DNA from: Sipunculus nudus
Lineage: Eukaryota > Annelida > Sipuncula > Golfingiida > Sipunculidae
DNA: 64,000 bases
Assembly: GCA_026874595.1 (NCBI GenBank)
Contig: CM049310.1
Location: 9,488,001-9,552,000, forward strand
Direction: 5' to 3'
The notes beneath the pieces are model-generated. The model made no database searches. It saw only the letters and a list, made by a program, of their open reading frames with translations, and was not told where the DNA came from. A program made the translations under genes and the position numbers. The first letter of the stretch is position 1. Each line of letters begins with the position of its first letter. Of this stretch, positions 12,203 to 23,215 are shown in pieces.

Positions 12203-12705
12203 GATATGTTGCATGAACTGGATGAATGTTATTATTTTCTGTATTTGATTCATTCTTATTCTAGGCTATGCTACATTTTAGATTTTGTATTGTACCACCA
12301 GGGTTACAATGATTAAAGTGTACATTTAATTGTGTCCACAAAGTGGTGTATTGCTATGAAAGTGTGGATGTTCATCAGATAAGTAATTCCTTACTTCAGA
12401 AGAGTAAAAACTTCACCAGGTGTGAAATTGACTATTAATTCCAGTAATAAATTAAAACTGAGATAGTTATTAGCACAATGATATTATTTGTCCCTAATTC
12501 AACCAACAGTGTGTATACTTTATTTGAAAAGATGCTTTATTTTATCAAATTTACTTTTATTTTATTTTGGTTTATAAAATTAAGCATGTACTGAAAACTC
12601 CAATGTGCAAAACTTTTTAATAGTGATTTAAATTCAGTTTAAACATTTATGATTTAAAAATAATAGAATATATGTGTATGCATAATATGATCCAATATGA
12701 GCTTC

Positions 12706-12840
12706 ACTCTGGATATATGATGATTGCAACTTTTGCAACAATTCTAATATTTTAAATTATAGTTTCAGTTTTTTACTCTGTATATATAATGATTGCAACT
12801 TTTGCAACAATTCTAATATTTTAACTTATATTTTCAGGTT
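12706..12840. repeat. Two tandem copies of a 69-bp unit
   Basis: Copies start at 12706 and 12775. Both contain gattgcaacttttgcaacaa then ttctaatatttta. The core GTTGCAAAAGTTGCAA reads as a near palindrome on the opposite strand. Confidence 0.85.
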
Positions 12841-13807
12841 TTTTATTTAAAATTTATAAAACCTGTAAATAAAAAAATGATTCAGATAAAAACTTCTTAA
12901 TGGAAAAAGTGGATATGCTTAAAAAAACATAGGATTATATATAAACTTAAATGCATTATTCCCTTGAAGGTGAAATAAAGGTATTAGTCCATTCTGTCCA
13001 CTTGCCTGTCCATCTGTAAATTTTCATATGCATCACAGTATCTCAAAATTTTACTGTTTTTCTTCATGACAGTCTTGTCAGAGTATTAATTGCAATCATA
13101 TATTTAGAACTTTACTGTAACCAAGTAGGAGGGCCCCTTTCCTCTTAGCTTTTCATATTCTTATATAAATGAAAAACATTACAATAGAATATTTCTACAT
13201 CCACCTTTGTGCTGCCCTCACTTTTCCCTTCTCCGACCCCATCCCAAAGTCAGCCTCAGTAAGCAAGAACAAGATGAATCAGATATATTCATACTTTAAT
13301 ATTTTGTATAATTATTCGTCCATAGGTACCTATGTACATGCCAGAAATTATGTCAATATTGTGTAATCTGTAGACATAGTGGGCATCACAATAATGTACC
13401 TTGTCAAGACTAAAGAGATATTGTGTCATACAGTCACATATTCATAAATCACTTCATCAGCATAGTTAATCATAACATCATATCTGTCAAATTGAAAGCT
13501 TGCAGACTACCCCATACACTTTAGATCCTTCAACAAATAGCCTTATCATCATTCTACTACTGCTTATTACTGCTGTCATTGCATTCATATTTGCTCAAAT
13601 ATATCACAATTTTCAACCCCTCCTAAATAAAAAAAAAATAAACCACTATATTTGACTCTATTAATCCATCAGTCAGGTAATTTCATTTATCATTTACTCA
13701 CATATTACATTACATTCCTTTATAATAGCCCAACATGTCCGTGATATTCATAAGCTTTATCGACTCGATATAGTATCACAGTGGAGAAACATTTATAGTC
13801 AAATCAC

Positions 13808-13843
13808 GATCAGCTGAGCGCTGTGACCCATGGGTCCCTTGTT
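13808..13843 (+). mobile_element. A-family 3' terminus
   Basis: atcagctgagcgctgtgacc, then catgggtcccttgtt. Compared with the B tail, the palindrome is broken at one end (gtgacccatgggtccc). It probably closes the family A complex that starts at 9392 or 10011. Confidence 0.7.
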
Positions 13844-16421
13844 ATTCCTTAATTTGTAACAGGTTTGGTCTAACTATTGTACTCAGCTTCTGCTTTGGCA
13901 CTGGCTTTGATTCAGGCTAAGATAGCCATTTACCTCAGACCTATAGATATATGGAGCCCACTCAAATCCTGAAGAGGGCTACACTGCAAAGGCAGTCCAT
14001 ACTTTTACAAGTACTGCACTGCATATACGGCATTATCTCACTGTTATAGTATGAGTGAGGAAGTCCCACATGAGAAATATGTAAATAAAGTGGCAAATAT
14101 GCAGCTGCCATCTGCATATTGACCATCCATGTTTCCTTGTGGTAGGTTATGGCCAACTTGCCAATTACAGAAATCATGGGAGATCTAAAAAAAATCAATA
14201 GACTTGCTTTGACATTTTACCAGTATATTACAGAATCATTGTCACAGACATACAGAAGAAAAAAAAATTGTTTCCACATCAACAACATTGGTGTAAATCT
14301 TTGATACAACCTACCCTGTCAGACTTACTCATGTCATAAGAGATTCTCTAGCTGATTAATTTCACTGTTATGGATACTTACAGAGGAGTGCGAAGAGTAA
14401 CAGAAGGGTAAAACATGAGTAAATATGAGTGAAAATATGTATGCACTGTAACAAGGTCATGATCAGGGGCTTCCTGGCCTCCTGCAGCTGGCAGTTAAAC
14501 AGTATCTGTAATAGATACTAATAAAAACAACCATGACCAGAGTGTAAACATAAGGCTAGAGGGATCAGTAGTATTATATAGATTAAGCATGTTGAACAGA
14601 CCTGTTATTGTTACTCTCAGGCAGCTGAGACACCAATGTGGCCAATCAGATTTAGTTTGGGTCTCTCTCAGCATTAATGTAAAAAATATTCAGATAAATC
14701 AATCTAAGATAGTATAATTAGGCATCATATGGTGCTAAGAAAGCTGTCCATTCTTATTAAAGTACATGCCTAACTGCAAAATAGATAATTTGTTATTTTA
14801 ATCAGAACCAGGGAAGACATTTTGGTTTTTCTTTGATAATATTGTAACAGTTCATAACATTGGGAAGAACTTAGTTAGATGGGAAGTTTCAGTTTAGAGT
14901 CCATAAATTGTGGAATCTGAATTTGATTGAAAAAAACGGTGAAAAGTGATATTTTTCTGGAAGAATATGTACCCTCCTGTAAATGACTCAGCATTTAGGC
15001 CCTTTACCAATTTTGAAATGAGGTCACTGTAGTAATGTAATTTCAATAAGCAATCATGAAAAGATCAAGCCATGCATAGAGTCTTCAATTGAGACTTCCT
15101 TGTTGATAGAACTAGACAGCTGAGCATCCTGGGTCATGGGTCATTTATTTGCAAAAATGCTGACTTTGACAACCCAAGCTATAAAGGCTGGTCATTCTCG
15201 GGAAAAGAGCAGAGTGATTATTCTTTTGGTCTGTTCAATGCTTTTTCAAACTTTTATAACTTTATAATCTCTGTAGTAAAGTTATCAAGTAAACTGTGGT
15301 GGTGTGATTGTAAATGTTATTACATGCAGGTTTTATATCCCTGAGACCATCACAGTCCCTTTGGTAAAATAAACTGTAAAAACTTGTCACATGACACACA
15401 CAAGGTGCTTTATAATCGTATTACAAGATTCGTATCATATTCCCGGCACTGCAGATGAAAGCACTGAGATATTTTATTACATTATTTAATGTTACTGCAG
15501 AATAAACTTGATGTCATTTAGAGGTTTTATTTATCAAATATCACCCAGGTTCTTAATGTAATGCATTCTTATGCTTAATAAGATATTTTTTTATTATTTT
15601 ATGTCTTTGAGAGAAAATTCAATTTCATTTAATGGCATTCTTCTGTTAACTAGAATGCCTCTCTGTAGAATGCATACCTCTGCCAAGAGATTTGTCCCTT
15701 TATATATATATATACATATAGAACACCAAATTATATTGTTCTCTTCCCTGGTCCATATACTACCACTCCACTCAGTTTCCTGGAAAATGGTTGTTTTTGT
15801 ATAATTGTAGCAACCATAAACCCAGTAACAACATACCAACTAACAAACTTGTGGATAAAAACAGTCTGTTCGTGAAAGGAAAGGGGTAAATATCTGAGGA
15901 GTAAATATGTGATTCCACTGTTGTGAGGGATCCTGACCACTGATACAACAGGTATATTTCATGCTGACCAGATTGCACTGATCAGATCAGGACATGCCTT
16001 TTATGTGCAGCATCAAAGTAATCAGATCCTTACTAATGGAATGCCTGCCATCAATAATACAACCTTTCACATATGGGTTGATCATCATTCATATAAGAAA
16101 ACATTTGGCAGCCATCAATAGATTTCAGATAGCCATAGATAGATAAATAAAGCAGAAAAAAATATGTTTAAAAAAATCAGGCCATCCAAGGATTTAGTGC
16201 TGATTAGTGCTTTGTGCCTAGATTTCTGCACTAATCAAAGTCTTTGATTGCAGTTTTGCCAATGTGGGCTCATGACAAAAAGTGATAAACTTTTGCCTGA
16301 CCATCCTTTTAGTGATGAAAAGTCAGGTCTGTATTTATAGACAGGTTTTAGAAATCCTTTCTATTGATATGATTTGATGTGTATATTTACACATGATGTA
16401 TTTGATTTGCCATTGTATGCC
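13844..16421. other. Non-coding, low-copy DNA with one worn tail
   Basis: No gene is supported. A degenerate tail (cagctgagcatcctgggtca at 15117, then tgggtcatttattt) is the only recognisable repeat trace. A short TA run is at 15703-15718. Confidence 0.5.
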
Positions 16422-18830
16422 TGTTTTTAGCTCAGCTGACTGTAAGTCATCTGAGCTTTAGCAATCACTCCTTGTCCGTCGTCCGTCCAGCCGTCCAGTG
16501 GTCTCTCTGTTAACAGGGCACAAATCCTAAACGCTGGACCTGGAATCTTCTAACTGTACATCCAGAGGGGTCTATGAAAAATGTCATAGGAAACCTAGAA
16601 TTAGTTCTCTGTTACCCATATTCTTGGATCTATGGTGCTCTGCAGTACCCCAGAATAATGGAAAATTTGACACAAAAACTCAAGTATCTGAACAACTAAA
16701 GCATTGATCACCAATATTTTTTGGCCTGGATATTGATCATGGTGTGTTTCATCAGATTCTGCAGACTAGTCGTGCCACCTGTATTTTTTTTTATTTTTTG
16801 CGATTTTTTTCTCTATTTTTGAGACTTTAAAATGATGTGGTCATCTGTTAACAGGGCACAAATTGTAACGACTTGACGTAGAATCTTCTATCTTGACATG
16901 CGGGAGGGTCTTGAAAAGACTCCTTGGAAATCTGGAATTAGGTCTCTGTTTCCCGATATTCTTCGAGATATGGGGCTCTGAAGTACCCCCCAGAATAATG
17001 GAAAATTTGATACAAATCTCAAGTATCTGAACAAATAATACATTGATCACCATGATTCTTTGCAGGATATTGATCATGGAGTGTTTCATCAGTTTCTGCA
17101 GACTAGTGGGGCCACCTGTAATTTTTTATTTTTTACGTTTTTTTTCTCTATTTTTGAGAGCTTAACAGATGGTCATCTGTTAACATGGCACAAATTGTAA
17201 CGACTGGACATAGAATCTTCTATCATGACATGCAGGGAGGCCCATGAAAAGTCTCCTTGTAAAAATGGAATTAGGTCTTTGTTACCCTTATTCTTCGAGC
17301 TATGGGGCTCTGAAGTACCCCCCAGAATAATGGAAAATTTGATACAAAAACTCAATTATCTGAAAACTAATGCATTGATCACCATGATTCTTTGCATGAA
17401 TATTGATCATGGAGTGTTTCATCAGTTTCTGCAGACTAGTGGGGCCACGTGTAATTTTTTAATTTTTTACATTTTTTTTTTCTCTATTTTTGAGACCTTT
17501 ACAGATGGTCATCTGTTAACATGGCACAAATCGAAACGACTGGACGTAGAATCTTCTATCTTGACATGCAAGGAGGCCCATGAAATGTCTTCTTGGAAAC
17601 CTTAAATTAGGTTATCCAAATCCTTTTAGCTATGGGGCTTCAAAGTACCCCCCAGAATAATGGAAATTTTGATACAAAAGCTCAAGTATCTGAACAGGTA
17701 ATGCATTGATCACCATGATTTTTTGCATGCATATTCATCATGGAGTGTTTCATCAGTTTCTGCAGACTGGTGGCGGCACCTTATTCTTTTCAATTTTTTA
17801 CAATATTTTTTCTCTATTTTTAAGACCCTAAAAAGATGGCTCCATCTGTTAACAGGGCACAAATCGTTACTTCTGGACGTAGAATCTTCTATCTTGACAT
17901 GCAGGTAGGCCCATGAAATGTCTCCTCGAAAACCTAAAATTAGGTCTGTGTTACCAAAACGTCTGTGCTATGGGGCTCTAAAGTACCCCCCCCCCCCCAA
18001 TAATGGAAAATTTGATACAAAAGCTCAAGTATCTGAACAACTAATGCATTGATCACCATGAATCTTCGAGGTGTCTGTTACATATATTTTCAAGCTGTGG
18101 GGGCTTATACGTATCCCCAAGAATAATTGAAAATTTGATACCAAAGCAGGGTACAAATCATAACCATTGGACCTAGAATCTTCTTTTTTAACAAACAGGG
18201 AGGTCCATGGAAAGTCTTCTTAGAAACCTGAAATTAGGTCTCTATTACCCATATTCTCCAAAATATGGGGCTTATAAACACCCCTCAGAATAATTGAAAA
18301 TTTGATACTAAAGCATGGCACAAATCAGAACCATTTGACCTAGAATCTTTTATTTTGACAACCAGGGAGGTCCATGAAAAGTCTTCTTGGAAACCTGAAA
18401 TTAGGTTTCTGTTACCCATATTTTCCAAGCTAAAAGGCTTATAAGCACCCCTCAGAATAATTGAAATTTGATACCAAAGCATAGCACAGATTATAACCAT
18501 TTGACCTAGAATCTTCATGCTTGACATCCTGAGAGTTCCTCAAAGTTCTCCTCAGAAATCTGAATTGAGGTCACTGTGTCCTATATTATCTGAGTTAAAG
18601 GCCATGTTTTAGCATCCCAGAAATAATGCAAAATACACACAAATTGCCAGATTCCTCAGGAACAGCTGGATGGATTGTCATCAAATTTGATGTGCATATG
18701 GGTCTTGATGAACTTCAGCTAACATGCATGAACTATGATGCCACCTACATTATATTAATTTGTTTGCTGTGCAAGGACATATTGTCAACATGCCAGTTGG
18801 CTTAGTGTCATGACCCACGGGTCACTTGTT
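16422..18830 (+). mobile_element. Complete family B Helentron/HINE-like element (B1)
   Basis: The head TTTTTAGCTCAGCTGACT (16424) has a stem-loop to AGTCATCTGAGCT and then GTCCGTCGTCCGTCC. Long core units start at gttaacagggcac-type sites at 16508, 16847, 17179, 17515 and 17848 (332-339 bp). Three shorter units (~155-175 bp) near 18147, 18303 and 18480 lack the ggtgg.gccacctg box. The 3' end is gttggcttagtgtcatgacc, then cacgggtcacttgtt. Flanks are T-rich on the left and aaag on the right, with no target duplication seen. No open frame beyond about 126 codons and no Rep/helicase motif, so it is non-autonomous. Confidence 0.82.
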
Positions 18831-19674
18831 AAAGTGAAAGCCCTTGATTGTGAAGTTCCTTGTCAATATACCGTCTGTGAGGTATTATAATTTTAATGAG
18901 AATTTCATGATACAAACTTATATTTAATGTTTTCTTCTTGTAATGAAGTAGGAAGTAAATATTTATTTTCCTATTGAGTCTCACTTTTGTGGTGAAAGAT
19001 GACTTCCTCCAGTTTGAAGAATCTATATTTCATGGTACAGCAGACCTGCAGCTTACTGTACTTTGTTCCATCAGCTGCCCACAAGTTGTTCATGATAGTT
19101 GTTGAAACCTAACTGACATGGGAGCACGAAAAAGTAATTCTAGATGTAATATTGAATTTAGATGTAAAGAATATTTACATTATGAATGGTTTTCTTGTGA
19201 CTGCTACTGCAAATCTTTAATGGTATCCTTTGTAATGATATCATTAAGCAATCCATTTTATCAAATTAGGTTCAAGTATTATATCCATGACTATGCGATT
19301 TATTTGTCTTCCTCAACACATCATTCAATCTCTAGGGTTTCTAGTGTTGATGAATTGAGTTGCAGAAGAGGCAGTGATATTTTTGGCAGGTATTTAAACT
19401 AAGTTAAACATTTTTTTTTCACTCTAGGAATTAATGAATTTTTTTTATGCCCTTGTAACCAGATGTATTGAACCTGTTTAAGATACATATAGAAAAGCAG
19501 TGGAAGGATGAAGGAATGGGCTAGAGATTCCCAGAAAATGTCAGTCATAATGTAATAATAACAAATAAATAAAACTAATGTAAGAACACTATATTAGCTA
19601 CAGTAAATATAAAGAAAAATTTGTTCCTGCTGCAACTTTAAGTTCATTATTAAAAACATCTTTCCTTGCCACTC
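18831..19674. other. Non-coding DNA
   Basis: Short open frames exist (19118-19402, and a 48-codon frame ending at 19108), but none has convincing splice or start context, and no family is recognised. Confidence 0.4.
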
Positions 19675-19783
19675 AAAAAAAATTGAGAATTCTCATTTTT
19701 CCCGGGAGAGATTGGAATTCAGTTTTGAAATTCAGACCTGGGAAAAATGAGAATTCTCATTCTTCCTGGGAAGAATGGGAATT
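19675..19783. repeat. GAATTC-centred palindromic repeat cluster, first block
   Basis: Two perfect TGAGAATTCTCA palindromes lie near 19684 and 19748, each set in wider near-palindromes that begin and end with ggga/tccc. The same 28-30-bp motif is iterated at 20331-20553. Confidence 0.85.
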
Positions 19784-20330
19784 ATTGATGCAAACTTAAC
19801 TCTTTTAATTTTGTTTTGATACTTATTTCTCTTTTTCAAAAAGAAACTGTGATCATCTTTCTTTCACATTAATTCTGAACTGCTCAAGTGTTAAAAAGGA
19901 AATAAAATTAGCATATAAAATAACAGGTATATGTTTTTCATGGTTGAACTTAACATGTATAGACAACTTGTCAGATGTATTAGTCAATCTAACATAGATG
20001 TTTATCTTCACTGAATTGTAGATTAAAAATATTCACATCTAGAAATCTTTATAATGGAATCATGTGTGCTAAGAACTAATATGTAAATATCAGGTGTGCT
20101 TGTTTTTAAGTTACTTGTATGTGATGGGTTTAGTACTATCATATTCGAATAAAACTCATTTTAACAGATATGTGACCTACTTTTTTTCATGACAAAAAAT
20201 GTTACTTTTCTTTTAGCAATGGTCAGTTATTAACATTATAGTTTGGTTATAATACTGTAGTAAAATATGCAAACTTATCCCACCTTAACTATTAAAAGGA
20301 TATCTTTTAACAGATTGGAGCTTGCTGGGA

Positions 20331-20553
20331 AAACTAAGAATTCTGGTTTTTCCCAGGAAAAATCAGAATTCTCATTCTACCCGGGAAAATTGAGAATCAA
20401 ATCATAGTACGAAATGATTCTCATTTTTCCCAGGAAGAATGGGAATTTCCATTATTCCTAGGAAAAATCAGAATTCTCATTTTTCCTGGGAAAAATCAGA
20501 ATTCTCATTTTTCACGGGAGGATTCCGGATCTTCCCAGATTCTCATTCTTCCC
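20331..20553. repeat. GAATTC-centred palindromic repeat cluster, second block
   Basis: About six iterations of ccc(a/t)ggaaaaatcagaattc or its complement (tctcatttttccc) in alternating or overlapping array. Each unit is self-complementary, so the block could extrude hairpins. It is followed by (TA)n at 20566. Confidence 0.85.
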
Positions 20554-20565
20554 TTGACATATGTC

Positions 20566-20586
20566 TATATATATATATATATATAT
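20566..20586. repeat. (TA)n microsatellite
   Basis: Uninterrupted TA dinucleotides beside the palindromic block. Confidence 0.95.
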
Positions 20587-21690
20587 CTTAATTTACTTTG
20601 CCTTATCAAACCACCCATCTGTATATGCAGATATCTTGATTTTGCGGCTTATTTTTTATCAGGCTATTACTTTCTTCTTTAATTTCTTCATTATTTGTAA
20701 TCATCATAATGTCATATAATGGTCTTTGGGAAAAGGGGGACTGGGGAGCATACATATTGTGGAACATTAGCACCAGAGAATGTACCTGGTGGGTACTGTG
20801 GAGTATTGGTTTAGTGCAATATAATTACTTTGGAACATAGATACAGTACCATTCAGTAAATGTTTGTTTGTTTGCTAGTGCTATCTTGATAAAAGCCCCA
20901 AGAAAATGTTACAACTATTCTAGTGCCATGTGGAGCTCTATGTATTATTCTCTAAGGTTAACCTCCCTTCTGTGAAGAGTATATATTATGATCATCCCAG
21001 CACTGCTGTATATGGATGTGTTTTAATAAGTACAAGATGTATGGGCAGCTATTGACCCTAGCATTTTTCCATCAGCATCTTGACATGTATACCTCATTTA
21101 GTATAACGGATGTTTCCAAGTGGGCAGGACCTAATGACTTGTAAGATATTGAATGTGACATCTAATGTACGCCCCAGTGTCTCTATCAGCTGAGCTAATG
21201 CAATACAGGGTCATAGCAGTGTCTTAACTTGAGAGAGAGTGTGGCTGTAATGCTGTTACATTACAACCTGGTCTCCCCTATGTGTTATTAGTGAACAGGG
21301 ATGATAACTAAGGTCTGTTAGAGATGTGTCTGCCTGGCAGGGTGTCCACACCTCAGGCTTTTACCTTGTTTATCAGGTAGTTAATATTACCAGTGTTGTT
21401 TGTCCACCTTTTGACACCTTAAAGTTGCAGTCAGGATCTGCAGACCATGCTTTGTGTCAAGAATATAGTGCAGTATAGCATATGGTAGCATTTTACTGAT
21501 TATTAAATTTTTTTTTTAATGATTAGATTGTACAGAAATAAACTGGAGGTTTTAGTAGTTATCAATACATCAGGAAATATCATCAACTGCATATGATATG
21601 AAACAACATAGCTGTCATTTAAATGACAGCTTTATTTCAGGCAAGACTGCAAATACAATACTTTTTAGTTGAAGAGATGAGCTCAATCAG
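20587..21690. other. Non-coding, low-copy DNA
   Basis: No open frame, exon or repeat could be supported. Confidence 0.45.
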
Positions 21691-21699
21691 CTTTTACAT

Positions 21700-21860
21700 C
21701 TGCCATGGAGGTTATGTTCTCATCTGTGTCTGTTGTTTGTCTATTTGTGGGTTTGATGAAAACAACTCTCACAACTTTTTGGTGGGATGGAAATGGGCCA
21801 GGGAAGGTCCATTAAATATTGAGGCAGACCCAGATAAAGAGGTTGATTCAGTACAATCAC
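21700..21860 (+). repeat. Dispersed repeat fragment ('gccatggaggttatgtt' type)
   Basis: gccatggaggttatgttctc, then a gtctgttgtttgtc run, then gggatggaaatgggccaggg and aaggtccattaaa. Related pieces are at 23085-23215 (cccaggaggttatgtttaca) and 8720-8810. The type resembles a repeat seen in many marine invertebrates, from memory. Confidence 0.55.
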
Positions 21861-23080
21861 GTTGCTTTAATTTTAGACATTTGATTTATTAACTGCCAGT
21901 GTACCTTTGTATTTGTTTTTAAAAACTTCAAAATATATGCAAAGATAAATTGGAATGACACTCAGTAAGAAACCCCACCCCCCAAAGTCAAAGCAGTTCT
22001 ACTCTTTAATATCAGAAGATTCTGAAGTTTAATTATTATAGTGACTATTTTCCAAATTATTATAATTTGCATAATCTTAACCAAGGTTTGTTCATTCTGA
22101 CTACCTGCAGCTTAACATGTTACTACTGTTTAAAATCATATCATGTTTCCACAGTTGCCACAGAATTTTTCAAAGTCTTTATGGTGTCTTAACTGGAGAT
22201 GTAGTTTAAAAAAACAAAATATACAATCCTAGCTGGAATTTTCATAACTGGATTTTAAATAATGGGAGCGTGTATTTTCTGCAATTTCTGTGATTTGCTG
22301 TGTTTCAATGATGGTTCCTTGATGGTAAAATCATTTTTGCTCAGTCTGTTCAAAATGAAATGCCTTCATTTTTTTTTAGTTCCAGTACCTGATCATCTTT
22401 TTTGCCTTCCCAGGATTTGTCTTTCATCTCAACAAATGAAATCCACTTCCAATGGGCCCATAGTTTGAACAGTTTCCCTTTTGAAATTCATTCCATTTTA
22501 ATAACTAATCAGCTGCATGAAGATGACATTAAATAAATTTCTGTAGGAGGATTATTCCAGTTCTCTGAGTTCACTACTTAGGAAACGATGTAATGTTAAC
22601 TATAAAAACCTAAGTAGTTTTGGTGCCACCATGTGCCATTTTGTAACTTTTCTGTGATTACTTTTTTAACTGAAAACAAAATGAAGAAATATTCCAGCTG
22701 TGACATTTAACAGTGCATTGTAGAAATAAAGAACTTGCCATTCAGCCAGGTACTTTTAATCACTGGATCTGTAACACTGCTCAAGATGCTGTTTCAGCTA
22801 AACGGTGCCCAGTCTCTGGCTTCCAGTTACCACTTCAGCCTTTCTAAAGGTTAGTTCCATGACCTAGAGAGGACTCTGACAGTTTAATGATGGTGAAAGT
22901 TATCATATTTCTAATAGACGAGTTATCATGAAGCCTTACTCTGTGTAGATTTTATTCACCAGAATTGAAGAAAAATCTTAAGTTCCTATTTCAATCTGTA
23001 GAATATGGAAATCCCTTGAGTTTTAGCAGTCTGTAAGTACACATTGATTTCATTTTGGCTGTGTATTAGTTTACTACATC
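21861..23080. other. Non-coding, low-copy DNA
   Basis: Nothing firm. A 52-bp splice-like segment at 22798-22849 is discussed among the rejected items. Confidence 0.4.
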
Positions 23081-23084
23081 CACC

Positions 23085-23215
23085 CAGGAGGTTATGTTTA
23101 CACCTGTGTATGTCTGTTTGTTTGTTAACAGGCTTTCACAAACACTGTTAGAACCATTTTCACAATACTTACGGTAGTGGTTGAACATGGGCAGGAAACA
23201 AAGTAATTTCAGTAT
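23085..23215 (+). repeat. Dispersed repeat fragment, same type as 21700-21860
   Basis: caggaggttatgtttacacc, tgtctgtttgtttgttaaca and ggttgaacatgggcaggaaa correspond in order to parts of the repeat at 21700-21800. Confidence 0.5.

Larger units (their letters stand above)
12098..13196. repeat. Local direct duplication, copy 2, with an extra ~300 bp
   Basis: Same order of blocks as copy 1. About 12625-12935 (from aattcagtttaaac to catagg) has no counterpart in copy 1, where the sequence passes from aatagggattcaa to gttatatataaatc. The extra block contains two copies of a 69-bp unit. Confidence 0.88.

Noticed and set aside
17225-17605. 126-codon + strand frame
   Set aside because: Lies wholly inside B1 core units and reads through the box and T-tract. 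Neighbouring units break it.
16422-18830. CRISPR-like regular repeats
   Set aside because: Units are 300+ bp tandem copies with no unique spacers of fixed length, in a eukaryote-like context.
22798-22849. 52-bp segment with acceptor-like gctgtttcag and donor AAAG/GTTAGT
   Set aside because: One frame is open, but there is no pyrimidine tract, no neighbouring exon fits in phase, and no family is recognised.
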